Shown here one piece after another: positions 17,562 through 25,781 of a DNA stretch of 64,000 nt. This DNA comes from Pseudomonas vanderleydeniana (GTDB lineage Bacteria > Pseudomonadota > Gammaproteobacteria > Pseudomonadales > Pseudomonadaceae): NCBI RefSeq assembly GCF_014268755.2, contig NZ_CP077093.1, positions 3,584,001 through 3,648,000 of the forward strand, read 5' to 3'. The notes beneath the pieces were generated by a model. It was not told the DNA's origin. It searched no databases and worked only from the letters and a program-made list of their open reading frames with translations. Position 1 is the stretch's first letter; each line of letters starts with the position of its first letter. The position numbers were made by a program, and so were the translations under genes.

Positions 17562-20500
17562 TCAGTACACATCCCGCACATAACGCTTGTCCGCCGCCAG
17601 TGCCGTGACATAGGCCTGCGCCGCCTCGGCATCCAGGCCGCCGTGGGTGCGTACCACCTGCTTGAGTGCCGCATCTACATCCCGTGCCATGCGACTGGCA
17701 TCACCACAGACATAGAAGCCCGCGCCATCCTCCAGCCAGGCCCACAGTTGCGCACCTTGCTCGATCATCCGTTGCTGCACATAGATCTTCTGCGCCTGGT
17801 CCCGGGAAAACGCGGTATCGAGACGATGCAGGTGACCCTGTTCGGACCACGCTTGCAGCTCCTCGCGATAATAGAAGTCGCTGGCCGCGTGCTGCTCGCC
17901 GAAGAACAGCCAGTTCCTGCCGGTGGCCCCGGTGGCCTGGCGCTCCTGCAGAAAGGCGCGGAACGGGGCGATCCCGGTGCCCGGGCCGACCATGATCATC
18001 GGTGCGCGAGGATCGGCTGGCGGTCGAAAGTTCGCCGATTTCTGCACGAAGATCGGTACCTCCAGGCCTTCGGCACGATCGGCGAGAAAGCCGGAGCAGC
18101 AACCGGAGCGTGCTTGCCCGGCGCGCTCATAACGCACGGTGGACACCGTCAGGTGGACTTCGCCCGGATGCACCTTGGGACTTGAGGAGATCGAGTACAG
18201 CCGCGGCTGCAGCGGTTTCAGGCAATCGACCAGTTCCTGGGCCTGCAACTCGACTTGCAGCTCGCGCAACAGGTCAGCCGGTTGCCGGCCCCAGAGCCAA
18301 TCCTTGAGTTCGGTCTTGTGTTCGTCGGCGAGCAGTCGCTTGAGCTGGCTGCTGCCGCTGCGCTGGAGCACCAGTTGCAGCAGCGCAGGGCTGATCCGGC
18401 CAATCTCCAGATGGCGAGTCAAGGCCTCGACCAGCGGCAACGGCGTCTGGTCCTTGATGGTCACCACGGTGTCGGCGGTGGTCGCGCCAAGGCAAGCTTG
18501 CAGTCGTTCCACCTGATCCGGGCAATGGCTGGGCCAGACGCCGAGGGCATCACCGGCCTGGTAGTCGAGGCCGCTGTCGCCGAGGTCGAAGACGAACTGG
18601 CGGGTTTCCTTGCCCGCGTCCGGCCCACTCAGCAGCCGGTTATGCTTGAGCCGCGCCGGCAGGGGTTGCTGGCGGCTGTAGCGTGGAGCGCTGGTGGCAG
18701 GCGCTGGCTTTTCGGCCAGGGCGGTATCGAGCGTCTCCAACCAGGCACTGGCCGGCGCATGGTAATCCGGTTCGCAGTCGACCCGGGCCGCCAGGCGCTG
18801 GGCGCCGAGGCTGTGCAGGCGCTCATCGAGCTTGCGGCCAAAGCCGCAGAACTGGTCGTAGCTGGAATCACCGAAGGCCAGTACGGCAAACCGCAGGTTA
18901 GCCAGGTTGGGTGCGCTGTCCGCCGCCAGGGCTTGCCACAGGCCGTGGGCATTGTCCGGCGGATCGCCGTCACCGAAGGTACTGGTCAGCAGCAGCGCAC
19001 GACCGGCCTGGCTCAGTTCCTGGGCCTGGATGCTGTCCATCGAGGCCAGGCGCACCCGGTGGCCTTTTTTCTGCAGGCGCTCGGCGGCTGATTTGGCGAA
19101 GGCCTCCACCGTGCCTGTCTGGGATGACCAGAGCAGCAGCAGGGGCGGCGGCTCGTTCGCGATGACAGGGCTCACCAGTGCCTGCGGCTGGACCGGCTCC
19201 TGACGGGCAAACAACCCGGCCAGGATACCTTCGAGGATCAGCCGGTTGGCCGGCTGCAGCGGGGCATTGGCCGGCAGGGCCGGAACCCCGGCGTTGGCCT
19301 GGCTGCTGCCCAACCCCAGCAGGAAGCCCTGCAGGTAGAGATTCTCATTGGGTGCCAGCTGGATACTGGGGGCGGTGTCGAGCCCGAGGATCCGGGCCAG
19401 GGCTTGGGTCTGCATGGTCTGCGGGGCCTCCGTGCGCGTGGGCGAGGGCAGTGGATCAGGCTGGGGGGACTCGACCCGGGTGAGGGCCACGGCGCTGAAC
19501 TTGAATTCCGGTTGCAGCGAGATCGGGTCCACGGCATCGCTGGTAACCGCGTTGATCGCCAGGTCCTCGCCGTAGACATCGTTCCAGTGAAAGGGCGCAA
19601 AGCAGTTGCCAGGGGCGACCCGCTCGCTGACCTGCGCCGGCAGTACCGCCCGGCCGCGCACCGAGCGTACCTCGACACTGTCTTTGTCGGAGATACCCAG
19701 GCGTGCTGCGTCGAGCGGGTTGATCTCGACGAAGGGACCGGGATTGAGCTTGTTCAGTGCCGCGACCTTGCCGGTCTTGGTCAGGGTGTGCCACTGGTGT
19801 TGCAGGCGGCCGGTGTTGAGTACCAACGGAAACTGCTCATCGGGCCGCTCGGCCGCGGGCTCCCAGGGCCGGGCGAAGAACATTGCCTTGCCGCTGGCGG
19901 TGGGAAACAGCAAGCGTGGGTAGCTGCCGTCGGCGGCTGGCAGGGCAGGCCTGCCCAGGCCATCATTGAGGTAGCGGATCGGGTTGCGATGGGACTGCTG
20001 ACCGGGGCCACACGGCCACTGCAAGGGTGCCTGTTCCAGGCGTTCGTAGCTGGCTCCGCGCAGGTCGTAGCCGGTCCCGGGGTTCCAGGCCCGCTTGATC
20101 TCTTCGAACACCTCGGCCGCGCTGGCATAGCTGAAGGCTGCGGCATAACCCATTTCGCAGGCAACCCGGGCGATGATCTGCCAATCCGGCAGGGCCTGGC
20201 CGGGTGCATCGATCGCCTTGCGCATCAGCGTCAGGTTGCGTTCGGAGTTGATCATCACGCCCTCGGCCTCGGCCCACAGGGCGGCTGGCAGGAGGATGTC
20301 GGCATAGCGATTGGTTTCGGTGTCGAGGAAAGCGTCCTGGGCGATCACCAGTTCGGCAGCTTGCAGGCCGGCAATGACCTTTTGCCGGTTGGGCGAGGAG
20401 GCCACCGGGTTGGTGCAGATGATCCAGCAGGCCTTGACCTTGCCGGCTTGCATGTCCTCGAACAGGGCGACGCTGCCGCCTCCGACCTGCTGGCTCAGGC

Positions 20501-21620
20501 TGCCACGGGGAATCTGCCACAGGTCCTCGATGAACTCGCGGTCCGCAGGCACCAGCGCCGAGCGCTGGCCGGGCAGGCCCGGGCCCATGTAGCCCATCTC
20601 GCGGCCGCCCATGGCGTTGGGTTGGCCGGTCAGGGAAAACGGGCCGCTGCCGGGCCGGCAGATCGCCCCGGTGGCCAGGTGCAGGTTGCACAGGGCGTTG
20701 GTGTGCCAGGTGCCGTGGGTACTCTGGTTCAGGCCCATGGTCCAGCAGCTCATCCATTCAGTGGCCTCGCCGATCCACTGTGCGGCCTGGTGCAGCTGCG
20801 CCTCGGGCAGGCCGGTCAGTTCGGCGACGCGGGCCGGGTGGTAGTCCTCGAGAAAGTCCGGCAGTGCCTCCCAGCCCTCCGTGAAATGGGCGATGAACTC
20901 GGGATCGGTGTGGCCGTTCTTCACCAGCAGGTGCAGCAGGCCATTGAGCAGGGCCAGGTCGCTGCCCGGCTTGATCTGCAGGAACAGGTCGGCCTTTTCG
21001 GCGGTGGCGTTGCGTCGGGGGTCGACCACGATCAGCCGGGCCCCGGCCTTGAGCCGATCCATCAGGCGCAGGAACAGGATGGGATGACAATCGGCCATGT
21101 TCGCGCCAATCACGAAAAACAGCTCGGCCTGGTCGAAGTCCTGATAGGAGCCCGGCGGCCCGTCAGCCCCAAGCGACAGTTTGTAGCCGGCGCCGGCGCT
21201 GGCCATGCACAGGCGTGAGTTGGACTCGATCAGGTTGGTACGTACGAAGCCCTTGGCGAGCTTGTTGATCAGGTACTGGGCCTCCAGCGACATCTGTCCG
21301 GAGACATAGAATGACAGCGCGTGGGGGCCGTGCTCATCGAGGATCGCCTTGAGCCGTCGCGCGGTTTCGCCGATGGCCTGATCCATGCCGACCTGGCCGG
21401 GGTCGCGCTTGCGTTCGTGGCGCATGAAGGCCTGCGCCATGCGCCCGGAATGCGCCAGTGGCTGCGCGCAGGTGCTGCCCTTGGTGCACAGGCGGCCGAA
21501 ATTGGTCGGGTGCTGCTTGTCCCCGCTGACCTTGATCACCTGGTTGTCGCGCACTTCCATGACGATGCCGCAACCGACACCGCAGTAGGGGCACACGCTG
21601 CGTACGCTGGTCTGGGTCAT
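17562..21620 (-). CDS. nasA: Assimilatory nitrate reductase fused to a CysJ-like flavoprotein
   Basis: A 1352-aa fusion that reduces nitrate to nitrite with NADPH electrons. The N-terminal half is a bis-MGD molybdoenzyme with a 4Fe-4S site ('CPYCGVGCG' then 'GRLCTKGS') and a C-terminal dinucleotide-binding domain. A linker like the CysJ N-terminus follows. Then come a flavodoxin domain ('LLWSSQTGTVEAFAKSAAE', 'STFGDGDPPDNA'), an FAD-binding domain ('LYSISSSPKV') and an NADPH-binding domain ('VGPGTGIAPFRAFLQER') ending YVRDVY as in CysJ. So catalytic and reductase subunits are one polypeptide. The start is ATG 21620 (MTQTSVRSVCPYCG) after AGGAG; the longer frame crosses the leader. It has its own sigma54-type promoter and leader terminator. 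Confidence 0.94.
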   Translation of the reverse strand: MTQTSVRSVCPYCGVGCGIVMEVRDNQVIKVSGDKQHPTNFGRLCTKGSTCAQPLAHSGRMAQAFMRHERKRDPGQVGMDQAIGETARRLKAILDEHGPHALSFYVSGQMSLEAQYLINKLAKGFVRTNLIESNSRLCMASAGAGYKLSLGADGPPGSYQDFDQAELFFVIGANMADCHPILFLRLMDRLKAGARLIVVDPRRNATAEKADLFLQIKPGSDLALLNGLLHLLVKNGHTDPEFIAHFTEGWEALPDFLEDYHPARVAELTGLPEAQLHQAAQWIGEATEWMSCWTMGLNQSTHGTWHTNALCNLHLATGAICRPGSGPFSLTGQPNAMGGREMGYMGPGLPGQRSALVPADREFIEDLWQIPRGSLSQQVGGGSVALFEDMQAGKVKACWIICTNPVASSPNRQKVIAGLQAAELVIAQDAFLDTETNRYADILLPAALWAEAEGVMINSERNLTLMRKAIDAPGQALPDWQIIARVACEMGYAAAFSYASAAEVFEEIKRAWNPGTGYDLRGASYERLEQAPLQWPCGPGQQSHRNPIRYLNDGLGRPALPAADGSYPRLLFPTASGKAMFFARPWEPAAERPDEQFPLVLNTGRLQHQWHTLTKTGKVAALNKLNPGPFVEINPLDAARLGISDKDSVEVRSVRGRAVLPAQVSERVAPGNCFAPFHWNDVYGEDLAINAVTSDAVDPISLQPEFKFSAVALTRVESPQPDPLPSPTRTEAPQTMQTQALARILGLDTAPSIQLAPNENLYLQGFLLGLGSSQANAGVPALPANAPLQPANRLILEGILAGLFARQEPVQPQALVSPVIANEPPPLLLLWSSQTGTVEAFAKSAAERLQKKGHRVRLASMDSIQAQELSQAGRALLLTSTFGDGDPPDNAHGLWQALAADSAPNLANLRFAVLAFGDSSYDQFCGFGRKLDERLHSLGAQRLAARVDCEPDYHAPASAWLETLDTALAEKPAPATSAPRYSRQQPLPARLKHNRLLSGPDAGKETRQFVFDLGDSGLDYQAGDALGVWPSHCPDQVERLQACLGATTADTVVTIKDQTPLPLVEALTRHLEIGRISPALLQLVLQRSGSSQLKRLLADEHKTELKDWLWGRQPADLLRELQVELQAQELVDCLKPLQPRLYSISSSPKVHPGEVHLTVSTVRYERAGQARSGCCSGFLADRAEGLEVPIFVQKSANFRPPADPRAPMIMVGPGTGIAPFRAFLQERQATGATGRNWLFFGEQHAASDFYYREELQAWSEQGHLHRLDTAFSRDQAQKIYVQQRMIEQGAQLWAWLEDGAGFYVCGDASRMARDVDAALKQVVRTHGGLDAEAAQAYVTALAADKRYVRDVY

Positions 21621-21658
21621 GGTCCGTTGCTCCTGCCCGAGGAAAACTTGCACAAATG

Positions 21659-21705
21659 AAAAAGGCGCTGTGTCGCACTCCGTCGAAACGGGGCAACACG
21701 GCGCC
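21659..21705 (-). terminator. Leader terminator upstream of nasA (attenuator)
   Basis: On the minus strand a long stem begins GGCGCCGTGTTG and closes with GACACAGCGCC, containing an inner CCGT-TTCG-ACGG hairpin, and is followed by TTTTTC. It lies between the predicted start of transcription and the nasA start codon, so it is a conditional terminator and not the end of another operon. Confidence 0.8.
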
Positions 21706-21721
21706 TTTGTCGTGAAATCAA

Positions 21722-21737
21722 CCGTCTACGTTGACGG
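21722..21737 (-). promoter_or_regulatory. ANTAR-type hairpin in the nasA leader
   Basis: CCGTC-AACGTA-GACGG on the minus strand: a perfect 5-bp stem closing a hexaloop with A1 and G4. The loop shares its AACG start with the hairpin in the nirB leader. It is 16 bases upstream of the leader terminator. Confidence 0.7.
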
Positions 21738-21753
21738 CTGTTGTTTCGCTGTC

Positions 21754-21770
21754 TGCAAGCTTTGCGCCAA
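21754..21770 (-). promoter_or_regulatory. Sigma54-type promoter of nasA
   Basis: TTGGCGCAAAGCTTGCA on the minus strand: -24 GG and -12 GC are 10 bases apart, with the TTGGC and TTGCA flanks of the consensus. Predicted start near 21744. A loose NtrC-like site (TGCAC-N6-TGGTTGC) lies at 21846-21863, about 100 bases upstream. Confidence 0.7.
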
Positions 21771-21821
21771 CCCGTGTTTCCGGTTGTGCCAGCGGATTAT
21801 GCGGTGCCTGGGAGGACGCAA

Positions 21822-21842
21822 TTGCCAGCAAGCCGGCCCCCA
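21822..21842. repeat. REP-like fragment in the nasA/HPP gap
   Basis: TTGCCAGCAAGCCGGCCCCC reads on the minus strand as GGGGGCCGGCTTGCTGGCAA, the same core as the REP-like element at 13334. Single copy, diverged. Confidence 0.4.
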
Positions 21843-21897
21843 CACTGCACCGTCAATGGTTGCCAGGTGGGGTATCTGCTCCAGCTTGGGGCAAAAA

Positions 21898-22617
21898 TCA
21901 GGGGCGGGAGGCGAAGACCTCGCCAATGCTGCGGCGTTTGGCCTGGGTCTCGCAGGCGGTGATCAGTTGCTCCAGATCTTCGGGTGTCACGTCGATGAAC
22001 TCCTCCATCTGGGCCAGGGCCTGTTCCAGGTCCTCGCGGGTGATGCCGGGTGGTTCACCGGGTTGGGGTGTGCTGATGAACGTCTTTGGGGGTTCGACAT
22101 GCACCTTGGGATAACGAACCCGGGTCAGGTTGTTGTAGCCGATGGCAACCGCCAGCAGGCAGGCCGCTGCGAGCATCACCGGCTCCAGTACCTGCCAGCC
22201 CAGTGCGACGGTGTCCGGGTCGGCAATCACCATCAGTAGCGCCAGGGCACCGGCAGGCGGATGCAGGCAGCGCAGCAGGCACATGCCAAGTACCGCCAGC
22301 GCGACCGCCAGGCCGGCGCTGCCCAGGCTACGTCCCAGCCAGTGTACGACCAGCATGGAGATCAGGGTGGCGCACAAATAACTGCCAATGATCGACCAGG
22401 GCTGGGCGAGGGCACCCGAGGAAACAGCGAACAGCAGCACCGCCGAGGCACCGAGTGGGCCAATCAGGTGCAGCGCCACCGGTAGTCCGAACAGTTGGGC
22501 GCAGGCCCAGACACTGATCAGGGTGCCAAGGCCAACGCCTATGGCGGCGCGGCTCCATTCTGTCGGGCGGGTATTGAGGGAGGGCGGCAGTAAACGGCGT
22601 GACCAACGGGCAAGCAT
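21898..22617 (-). CDS. HPP-family integral membrane protein
   Basis: A 239-aa membrane protein with the signature 'RCLHPPAGALALLMV' that names the HPP family. Four to five hydrophobic segments (about residues 23-155) are followed by a soluble tail containing 'EDLEQALAQMEEFIDVTPEDLEQLI', a charged helical stretch with an internal EDLEQ repeat. Plant and cyanobacterial HPP proteins have been implicated in nitrite transport across membranes, and its place directly upstream of nasA on the same strand fits nitrate or nitrite traffic, although this is an inference. I chose ATG 22617 (MLARWSRRLLPPS), just past the terminator of the upstream gene; no strong ribosome binding site is visible and ATG 22644 is possible. 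Confidence 0.82.
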   Translation of the reverse strand: MLARWSRRLLPPSLNTRPTEWSRAAIGVGLGTLISVWACAQLFGLPVALHLIGPLGASAVLLFAVSSGALAQPWSIIGSYLCATLISMLVVHWLGRSLGSAGLAVALAVLGMCLLRCLHPPAGALALLMVIADPDTVALGWQVLEPVMLAAACLLAVAIGYNNLTRVRYPKVHVEPPKTFISTPQPGEPPGITREDLEQALAQMEEFIDVTPEDLEQLITACETQAKRRSIGEVFASRP

Positions 22618-22649
22618 GCTGAAAACGATCCACTTCGAAGGCATCGGAC

Positions 22650-22683
22650 AAAAAAAGGGGCTTGTGCGACCCGCGCCAAGCCC
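22650..22683 (-). terminator. Intrinsic terminator after the MFS gene
   Basis: On the minus strand GGGCTTG...CAAGCCC with a 12-base GC-rich loop, followed by seven T residues. It closes the 29.9-22.8 kb cluster about 90 bp past the MFS stop. Confidence 0.8.
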
Positions 22684-22775
22684 TCTCAAGGTTCCAACAT
22701 TGGGGGGAAGGAACGACGCCAGTGTGCCGGTTCCTTCAATGATTGGCTAATTCATAATAATGCGCTTTAACTTCA

Positions 22776-23948
22776 CTATTTTTGCAGTGAATGCATGCCG
22801 CGCCCAGCCAGGAAGCACAGGCCGCCACCCACTGCCGTCAAGCCGCAGAGCGCGTAGAACATCGTCGCCGGAGGGGTATTGATCAGCAGATAGCCACAGA
22901 TCACCGGGCTCATGGCACCGCCCAGGGCCGCGAGGTTCTGGGCCCCCAGGTAACTGCCGCGCAGGTGTTCGGGAGCGATGGTGTCGATGAACAGGTACTC
23001 GGCCGGGTAGATGATCATTTCGCCGAGGGTGAAGATGAACATGGCCAGGCACCAGGACACCAGGTGGGTGGCGTAGCTGAAGCCGATCAGGCCGATGATG
23101 AAGAAGGCGATGCCCACGCCCATCCAGTAGCGCAGTTGATCGCGCTTGAGAAAGCGCCCGATCTGGTACTGCAGCAGGATCACGCTGATGGCGTTGCAGG
23201 CCAGGATCGCCGACAGGGTGGCCAGGGCATCCTGATTGCTGTGGGTCACCAGCAGGTACTGCGACAGGTACAGGGTGTAGCGGCCATGGACGATGGTATT
23301 GAGCAGGCTGCCGCAGGTGAACAGGATCAGAGTGCGGTCGCCACGCAGGGTGCGCAGGGTATCGAGGAAACTGCTCGGCTTGGCGGACGACTCTTCGGTT
23401 CGTGGCGCGATGCCGAACATCAGGAACATGCTCGAGAAGGCAATGCCGGCTGCGATCAGGAAGGGAGCCTGTGGTTGTACCCCGGCAATCACCACCCCAA
23501 GCATGGGGCCGGTGGCATAGCCGACGTTGGTCAGGGTGTAGCGCAGCGAGAATACCTTGGCACGTTGGCCCATGGGCAGGTTCTCGCTGATGATCGCCTT
23601 GGAACCGATCAGGAACAGCGCCGATGCGGCTTCAGTGATGACCAGGGTCAGGGTGGTCAGGTACAGGTTCTGAGCGAAGGTCAGCAGCGTAAAGCCGATG
23701 GCACTCGACAACATGGCCAGGATCAGCAACCGGCGTTTCTCCAGCCGGTCGATGACGTAGCCGCCATACAGCGACATCAGGGTGGCGATGAAGACCGCTA
23801 TCCCCAGCAGCAGGCCGATGTCCTGCTGGTTCAGGCCCAGCTTGTGGCTCAGGAACAGGGTCAACAGCGGGCTGGTGATGGCACGGCTGACGACAATGGT
23901 CACCGAACAGATCATCAACCGGCGGATAACGAGAGAGTAGGTGGCCAC
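22776..23948 (-). CDS. MFS transporter
   Basis: A 390-aa major facilitator with about 12 membrane segments. The A-motif appears as 'GGYVIDRLEKRR' between TM2 and TM3, and the second half has 'LGEMIIYPAEYLFIDTIAPEHLRGSYLGAQNLAALGG'. It most resembles the drug/H+ antiporter type (MdtH/YdeE-like). The start is GTG 23948 with AAGGACA 12 bases upstream. It is the last gene of the cluster that contains an ABC importer and two NodB-fold hydrolases, 50 bp after the second hydrolase, so it may export a breakdown product or excess substrate. Confidence 0.88.
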   Translation of the reverse strand: MATYSLVIRRLMICSVTIVVSRAITSPLLTLFLSHKLGLNQQDIGLLLGIAVFIATLMSLYGGYVIDRLEKRRLLILAMLSSAIGFTLLTFAQNLYLTTLTLVITEAASALFLIGSKAIISENLPMGQRAKVFSLRYTLTNVGYATGPMLGVVIAGVQPQAPFLIAAGIAFSSMFLMFGIAPRTEESSAKPSSFLDTLRTLRGDRTLILFTCGSLLNTIVHGRYTLYLSQYLLVTHSNQDALATLSAILACNAISVILLQYQIGRFLKRDQLRYWMGVGIAFFIIGLIGFSYATHLVSWCLAMFIFTLGEMIIYPAEYLFIDTIAPEHLRGSYLGAQNLAALGGAMSPVICGYLLINTPPATMFYALCGLTAVGGGLCFLAGRGMHSLQK

Positions 23949-23998
23949 GGTTGGGCTATGTCCTTATTGTTGTGGCTGCCAGGCGCAGGTCGAAGTCC

Positions 23999-24919
23999 TC
24001 ATGACAGGTAGGTGCGGTAATGCCGCTCGTAGACTGCCGCCGGATGGTCCTCGGTCATGGGCGCTGCATGGCTTGACCACCACTGGGCGACTTCCTCGGC
24101 CGTGGTGATCCAGACATCGTCATGGCGCTGGATGCCCTGCAACAGCTCGCGCAGCACGCCAATACGTCCTGGCGTTGCAATGATCTCAGGGTGCAAGCGC
24201 AGCACGTAGCACAGGCCAAAGCGGTAAAAACCGGCAAAGTCCATCTGCAGGTTGCCCAGCGTGTGGCTGTAGGACGCGATCCGTGACTGCGCCGGCGGCA
24301 CGGCCGGGCTCAGGTTGAAGGCGAAGTAGGGTTCGTCTTCGAGTTCGTAGTGCAGCGGCAGCTCGATCAGCCCTGGCGCCGTCGGGTGGGCGAACGGCAG
24401 GTCATCGCCACGCCAGCAGGACGACCAGCGGATGCCCTGTTCCTGCAAGGCCTCGGTAAAGCCTGGCCGCCACTGGCCAGCGGGTATCCGAAAGCCGCGG
24501 GGGCGCTGCCCGGTGAGGTTGGCCAGGCTTTCGCAACCGCGGATCAGGGCGGTTTTCTGTTCTGCCAGGCTGAGCAGGTCGTAGTCCTGGTGGTGATAAC
24601 CGCTGCAGGCGATTTCATGGCCGCCGGCGAGGATGGCCCGGATAGGCACCGGGTTTTCCTCGGCGACTATCCCCGGGATGCACCAACTGCTGCGCACGTT
24701 CAACTCATCGAACAGGGCAAGCAGGCGCTCGACCCCGCGTTGGGTGCCGTAGCGCCAGACCGAAAGGGTCTTGTCACGCCCGGCCACCTGGGGGGCCTGG
24801 GTCAGGATGCCATGGATGTCGTTGTAGTCGACGGTGATCACCACCGCACTGCGGTAGGGCGCAGGCCAAGGGCTCTTGAACGGGGCCCTGGCGACGGGTG
24901 TGCGGATGAACTCAGCCAT
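23999..24919 (-). CDS. NodB-fold (polysaccharide deacetylase family) protein, paralogue 2
   Basis: A 306-aa cytosolic protein of carbohydrate-esterase-4 fold. Motif 1 Asp is in 'VVITVDYND' (D31), motif 3 reads 'GFRIPAGQW', and the C-terminal His is in 'LRLHPEIIATPGR'. The metal-binding HxxxH motif is altered: where paralogue 1 has HGYKH, this protein reads SGYHH, so the first His is Ser106. It may be a weak enzyme or a regulatory partner of paralogue 1. GGAG lies 8 bases before the ATG at 24919, which overlaps the upstream gene by 8 bp. No signal peptide, so the substrate is intracellular and probably small. Family members such as PuuE hydrolyse the small amide allantoin. Confidence 0.85.
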   Translation of the reverse strand: MAEFIRTPVARAPFKSPWPAPYRSAVVITVDYNDIHGILTQAPQVAGRDKTLSVWRYGTQRGVERLLALFDELNVRSSWCIPGIVAEENPVPIRAILAGGHEIACSGYHHQDYDLLSLAEQKTALIRGCESLANLTGQRPRGFRIPAGQWRPGFTEALQEQGIRWSSCWRGDDLPFAHPTAPGLIELPLHYELEDEPYFAFNLSPAVPPAQSRIASYSHTLGNLQMDFAGFYRFGLCYVLRLHPEIIATPGRIGVLRELLQGIQRHDDVWITTAEEVAQWWSSHAAPMTEDHPAAVYERHYRTYLS

Positions 24920-25754
24920 GATGATGCTCCTTGAGCCACCAGTGGGCGACTTCACGACAGGTGGCGAACCAGACGTCATCGCGCTGGCGCATGTGTTCGA
25001 AGAGCCGCTCGAGCAGCACCAGGCGCCCCGGTTTTCCAGTGATCTTGGGGTGGAACAGGGTGGTCAGGCACAGGCCTTCATCGGCGGCACCGTCGAATTC
25101 ACGGCACCAGTTGTCCAGGGTCAGCTCATAGCTGGCGGTGCGGTCCAGCCCGCTGGGAAAATCCGGCCCGCGGGTGTAGGCGATCGAGGCGTAGTCGTCC
25201 ATTTCCCAGCGGCCAGGGATTTCGACCAGTGGTTGGCTGTGGCCGGGGACATTGACCAGATACGGGCGATCGTCGCCGCGCATGCTGCTGGAATAGATCA
25301 CGCCATTTTCCACCAGCATCGCCGGCGTGTCGCGCTGCCAGTCCCCCGAAGGTGTGCGAAAGCCCTCGGCGCGGATGTTCAGGTGTTGCCAGAACACCTC
25401 GCGGCATTTTTTCATCACGTCCTTCTGCTGTTCCAGCGCAAGGGCGTAAAAGGATTCGTGCTTGTAGCCGTGGTAGGCCACCTCATGTCCCCGCTCGATG
25501 ATCGCCTGGCACTGTCGTGGCCAGTTCTCCACGACCCAGGCCGGGACGAAGAACGTGGTTGGCAGGCGAAATTCCTCCAGCAGGTCGAGCAGCCGTGGTA
25601 ACGCCCGATAGGGGCCATAGCCGCCAAAGCCGAAGTACTCGGGCTTGTGCCAGATCGAGCCATCCAGCATGGCATCGCCGGTCGGACCGTCGAGGTCGAA
25701 GGCCAGGGCCAGGCAGGCCTTGTGCCCATTCGGCCAGGTTGGAGTCGAGGACAT
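24912..25754 (-). CDS. NodB-fold (polysaccharide deacetylase family) protein, paralogue 1
   Basis: A 280-aa metal-dependent amidohydrolase-like protein. Motif 1 'FDLDGP' (D20, D22), motif 2 'HGYKH' (H95, H99), motif 3 'GFRTPSGDW' (R133, P135) and the late His in 'TTLFHPKITGKPGR' are all present, so the metal centre looks complete. It lacks a signal peptide, which argues against peptidoglycan or chitin and for a small cytosolic amide. AAGGAAT lies 9 bases before the ATG. The 8-bp overlap with the altered paralogue 2 suggests coupled synthesis and perhaps a heteromeric enzyme. Confidence 0.87.
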   Translation of the reverse strand: MSSTPTWPNGHKACLALAFDLDGPTGDAMLDGSIWHKPEYFGFGGYGPYRALPRLLDLLEEFRLPTTFFVPAWVVENWPRQCQAIIERGHEVAYHGYKHESFYALALEQQKDVMKKCREVFWQHLNIRAEGFRTPSGDWQRDTPAMLVENGVIYSSSMRGDDRPYLVNVPGHSQPLVEIPGRWEMDDYASIAYTRGPDFPSGLDRTASYELTLDNWCREFDGAADEGLCLTTLFHPKITGKPGRLVLLERLFEHMRQRDDVWFATCREVAHWWLKEHHHG

Positions 25755-25781
25755 GGGTGGTTATTCCTTGTTGACCGGCGC

